A stretch of 64,000 nt of DNA from Monarcha castaneiventris obscurior. Taxonomy: Eukaryota; Chordata; Aves; Passeriformes; Monarchidae. The position numbers were made by a program, and so were the translations under genes. The stretch covers positions 33,133,001 to 33,197,000 of the forward strand of contig JAMPIT010000566.1 of NCBI GenBank assembly GCA_026261815.1. The letters run 5' to 3'. The notes below the pieces were generated by a model. The model saw nothing but the letters and a program-made list of their open reading frames with translations. It searched no databases and had not been told where the DNA came from. Shown here piece after piece: positions 62,551 to 64,000 of the stretch. Within the stretch, counting starts at the first letter, position 1; each line of letters starts with the position of its first letter.

Positions 62551-62915
62551 ACTTTCTAATCCAATAGGCACTTAAAACGAAACTTTGTTTTGGCCTAATG
62601 ACCTATCAGCTATAATTCTCCTCCACTGCAATGCAGAGGTCTCCCAGCCAATGACCTGTCATGTCACGTACCCCCATGTACTTCTATTCTAATATCTAAA
62701 TCCTTAACTTAAATTACAAAATCATACTACTATACTCTAAGCCCTCCACCATAACACCCAATATACTTCTGCTTATAACTATAGAAACATAGGCTTACAT
62801 TTCTCTTACTTAACGACTATAAATCTCTGTTAATTATGCCAGACCAAGTTTCTTCCAGGGCTGTAAATCAAATCCACCACCAACCACCAAAGCTCTCTCC
62901 TCTCGGACTCCTACA

Positions 62916-64000
62916 TTCTGCCATGGTGCTGTGTGAAGCCCAGTGCAGGCACAGCCTCATGACAGCCAGCACAGTGTAGACCTCAGGCAGACACAGCCTG
63001 TGCTGAAAGGGAGCACAGCTGTGTTGCTGTCTGGCTGAGAGCTGAATGTGCGAGTCAGGAAAGGTCACCCTTAAACTGAGCACCGAGCACAAGCAGCTCA
63101 TTGCTGGCATTAACCTCCCTCTCTGTCACTTGCCCCTGTCTGATGGGGCACACAGCAGAAATAAAACACCACAAGGCACAAATTCAGTGGCAGAGAGACA
63201 AAAGAAATCTAGCTTCCTTTACATCACGTGGTGGCAGGCATAAATGAGGGATCTCAGAGGATCTGCTCTTTTGGCCATTTCTGTTACCAGATTCCCATGG
63301 CTCATTTTTATTTAAAAGTGGATTTTCTGAAAACTGGAATAGGCCAGGGACTTTGGCAGAAGCCAAAAAAAATAGGTGAATGAGCAGTGGCAGCAATGAT
63401 TTTTCAGCAGTGGCGAATTACTTCAAGCAGGGATAAAAGCAAAAAAATTGGAAGACATGCTTTGACACAGAGTAAGAGCACATGAATTGTAAGCATCTTT
63501 TTGGACATCTCCCTGGAAAACTCTGTGTGACAGCAGGTAAAAAAAGGTTGGAAGAAAAACTAGGCTGGCTCTCAGCCTGAGACCTGAGAGTGGCTGGAAG
63601 ATTGGTGAAATGTCAAGATGAAGAGCACTGATATATTGTTTTACAGGTTTAAATGTACTGGCATGGCTATGGCTACAAGCCTGTGCCACTCCATGGCCTT
63701 TAAAAATGTATTTCCATTACTCTGCAGCCTCGCCCACCCACTGTGTCTACTGGTTATTATAGGCCTTTATTTGGTTTCAGTTCACTTGTAAGATCTCAAG
63801 GTAAAAGCTTTGATCAGGTTTGAAGTCTGACTGGGTTTTACTCTGGATGAAATACCAGGCGCCTTTTTCAGTAAGTTTTGTAGTTACTTTAAAAAGGAAT
63901 GTTTGTTTTCAGGCTACATTTGAAGGCTAAAACCTGTATTTCTTCTGAATTCATGACCCTTCTGATCTGTTTGGCACCTTAAATCCTTCCAGGGAGGCCA
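62916..64000. other. Unannotated stretch to the window end
   Basis: No exon, RNA gene or repeat recognised. Open frames are 88 codons or shorter, without domains. Confidence 0.5.

Larger units (their letters stand above)
62390..62915 (-). mobile_element. Endogenous retrovirus LTR (5' LTR by position)
   Basis: Sense is the minus strand. From 62915 (TGTAGGAGTCCGAGAGG) the U3 runs to a TATA box TATAAAAAG (plus coordinates 62542-62550). It is followed about 100 bp later by AATAAA (62440-62445) and a short U5 ending near 62390. The U3 body (plus strand CCTCCAAAATGGCGAATAGT, CTAATCCAATAGGCACTTAA, AGGCTTACATTTCTCTTACT) resembles an LTR family I know from songbirds. The edges are approximate, because the U5 end is not a clean CA. 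The neighbouring sequence in sense looks like a primer-binding site and leader, so this is probably the 5' LTR of a truncated provirus. Confidence 0.75.

Overview
This window looks like nuclear DNA from a songbird (passerine) and is gene-poor and non-coding. The case rests on its dispersed repeats. There are at least seven CR1 LINE fragments, five of them keeping the avian CR1 3' end with its ATTCTATGATTCTRTG-like tail. One copy is a tRNA-Ile-derived SINE with a CR1-like tail (TguSINE1 type, which I associate with passerines). Four segments have the architecture of avian endogenous-retrovirus LTRs, and one more is a weaker candidate. There is no operon structure, rRNA, functional tRNA or CRISPR array, and I could not recognise a protein-coding exon of a host gene on either strand.

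Layout, left to right. 1-5.9 kb: AT-rich unique-looking sequence. 5.9-6.8 kb: CR1 on the minus strand. 9.6-10.1 and 12.1-12.4 kb: CR1 fragments on the plus strand. 15.1-16.3 kb: long (about 1.1 kb) LTR, minus sense, with an imperfect 5-bp target-site duplication. 17.36-17.68 kb: a 323-bp poly-G tract broken only by two T bases. 20.4-20.85 kb: (ATATC)n microsatellite abutting a CR1 3' end. 27.1-27.45 kb: solo LTR with a perfect 6-bp target-site duplication. 29.2-29.8 kb: old, degraded CR1. 34.5 kb: (CA)n. 37.9-40.3 kb: a repeat nest (internally deleted CR1, TguSINE1-like SINE, candidate LTR, CR1 tail). 45.0-45.6 kb: solo-type LTR. 47.8-48.0 kb: (GGGAA)n. 57.3-57.6 kb: compound hexanucleotide purine tract. 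58.15-58.6 kb: the only clear CpG island, probably a promoter or first exon. 59.1-59.3 kb: a second, weaker CpG-rich patch next to a 28-bp poly-T. 62.0-62.9 kb: LTR plus adjoining internal (leader-like) sequence of a truncated endogenous retrovirus.

No genes are seen to work together here. The most plausible functional element for the host is the CpG island near 58.4 kb, whose transcript and direction I cannot determine from sequence alone. The most unusual physical feature is the poly-G tract, which could be a real and extremely G-rich unstable repeat or a sequencing/assembly artefact. I found no convincing new multi-gene system.
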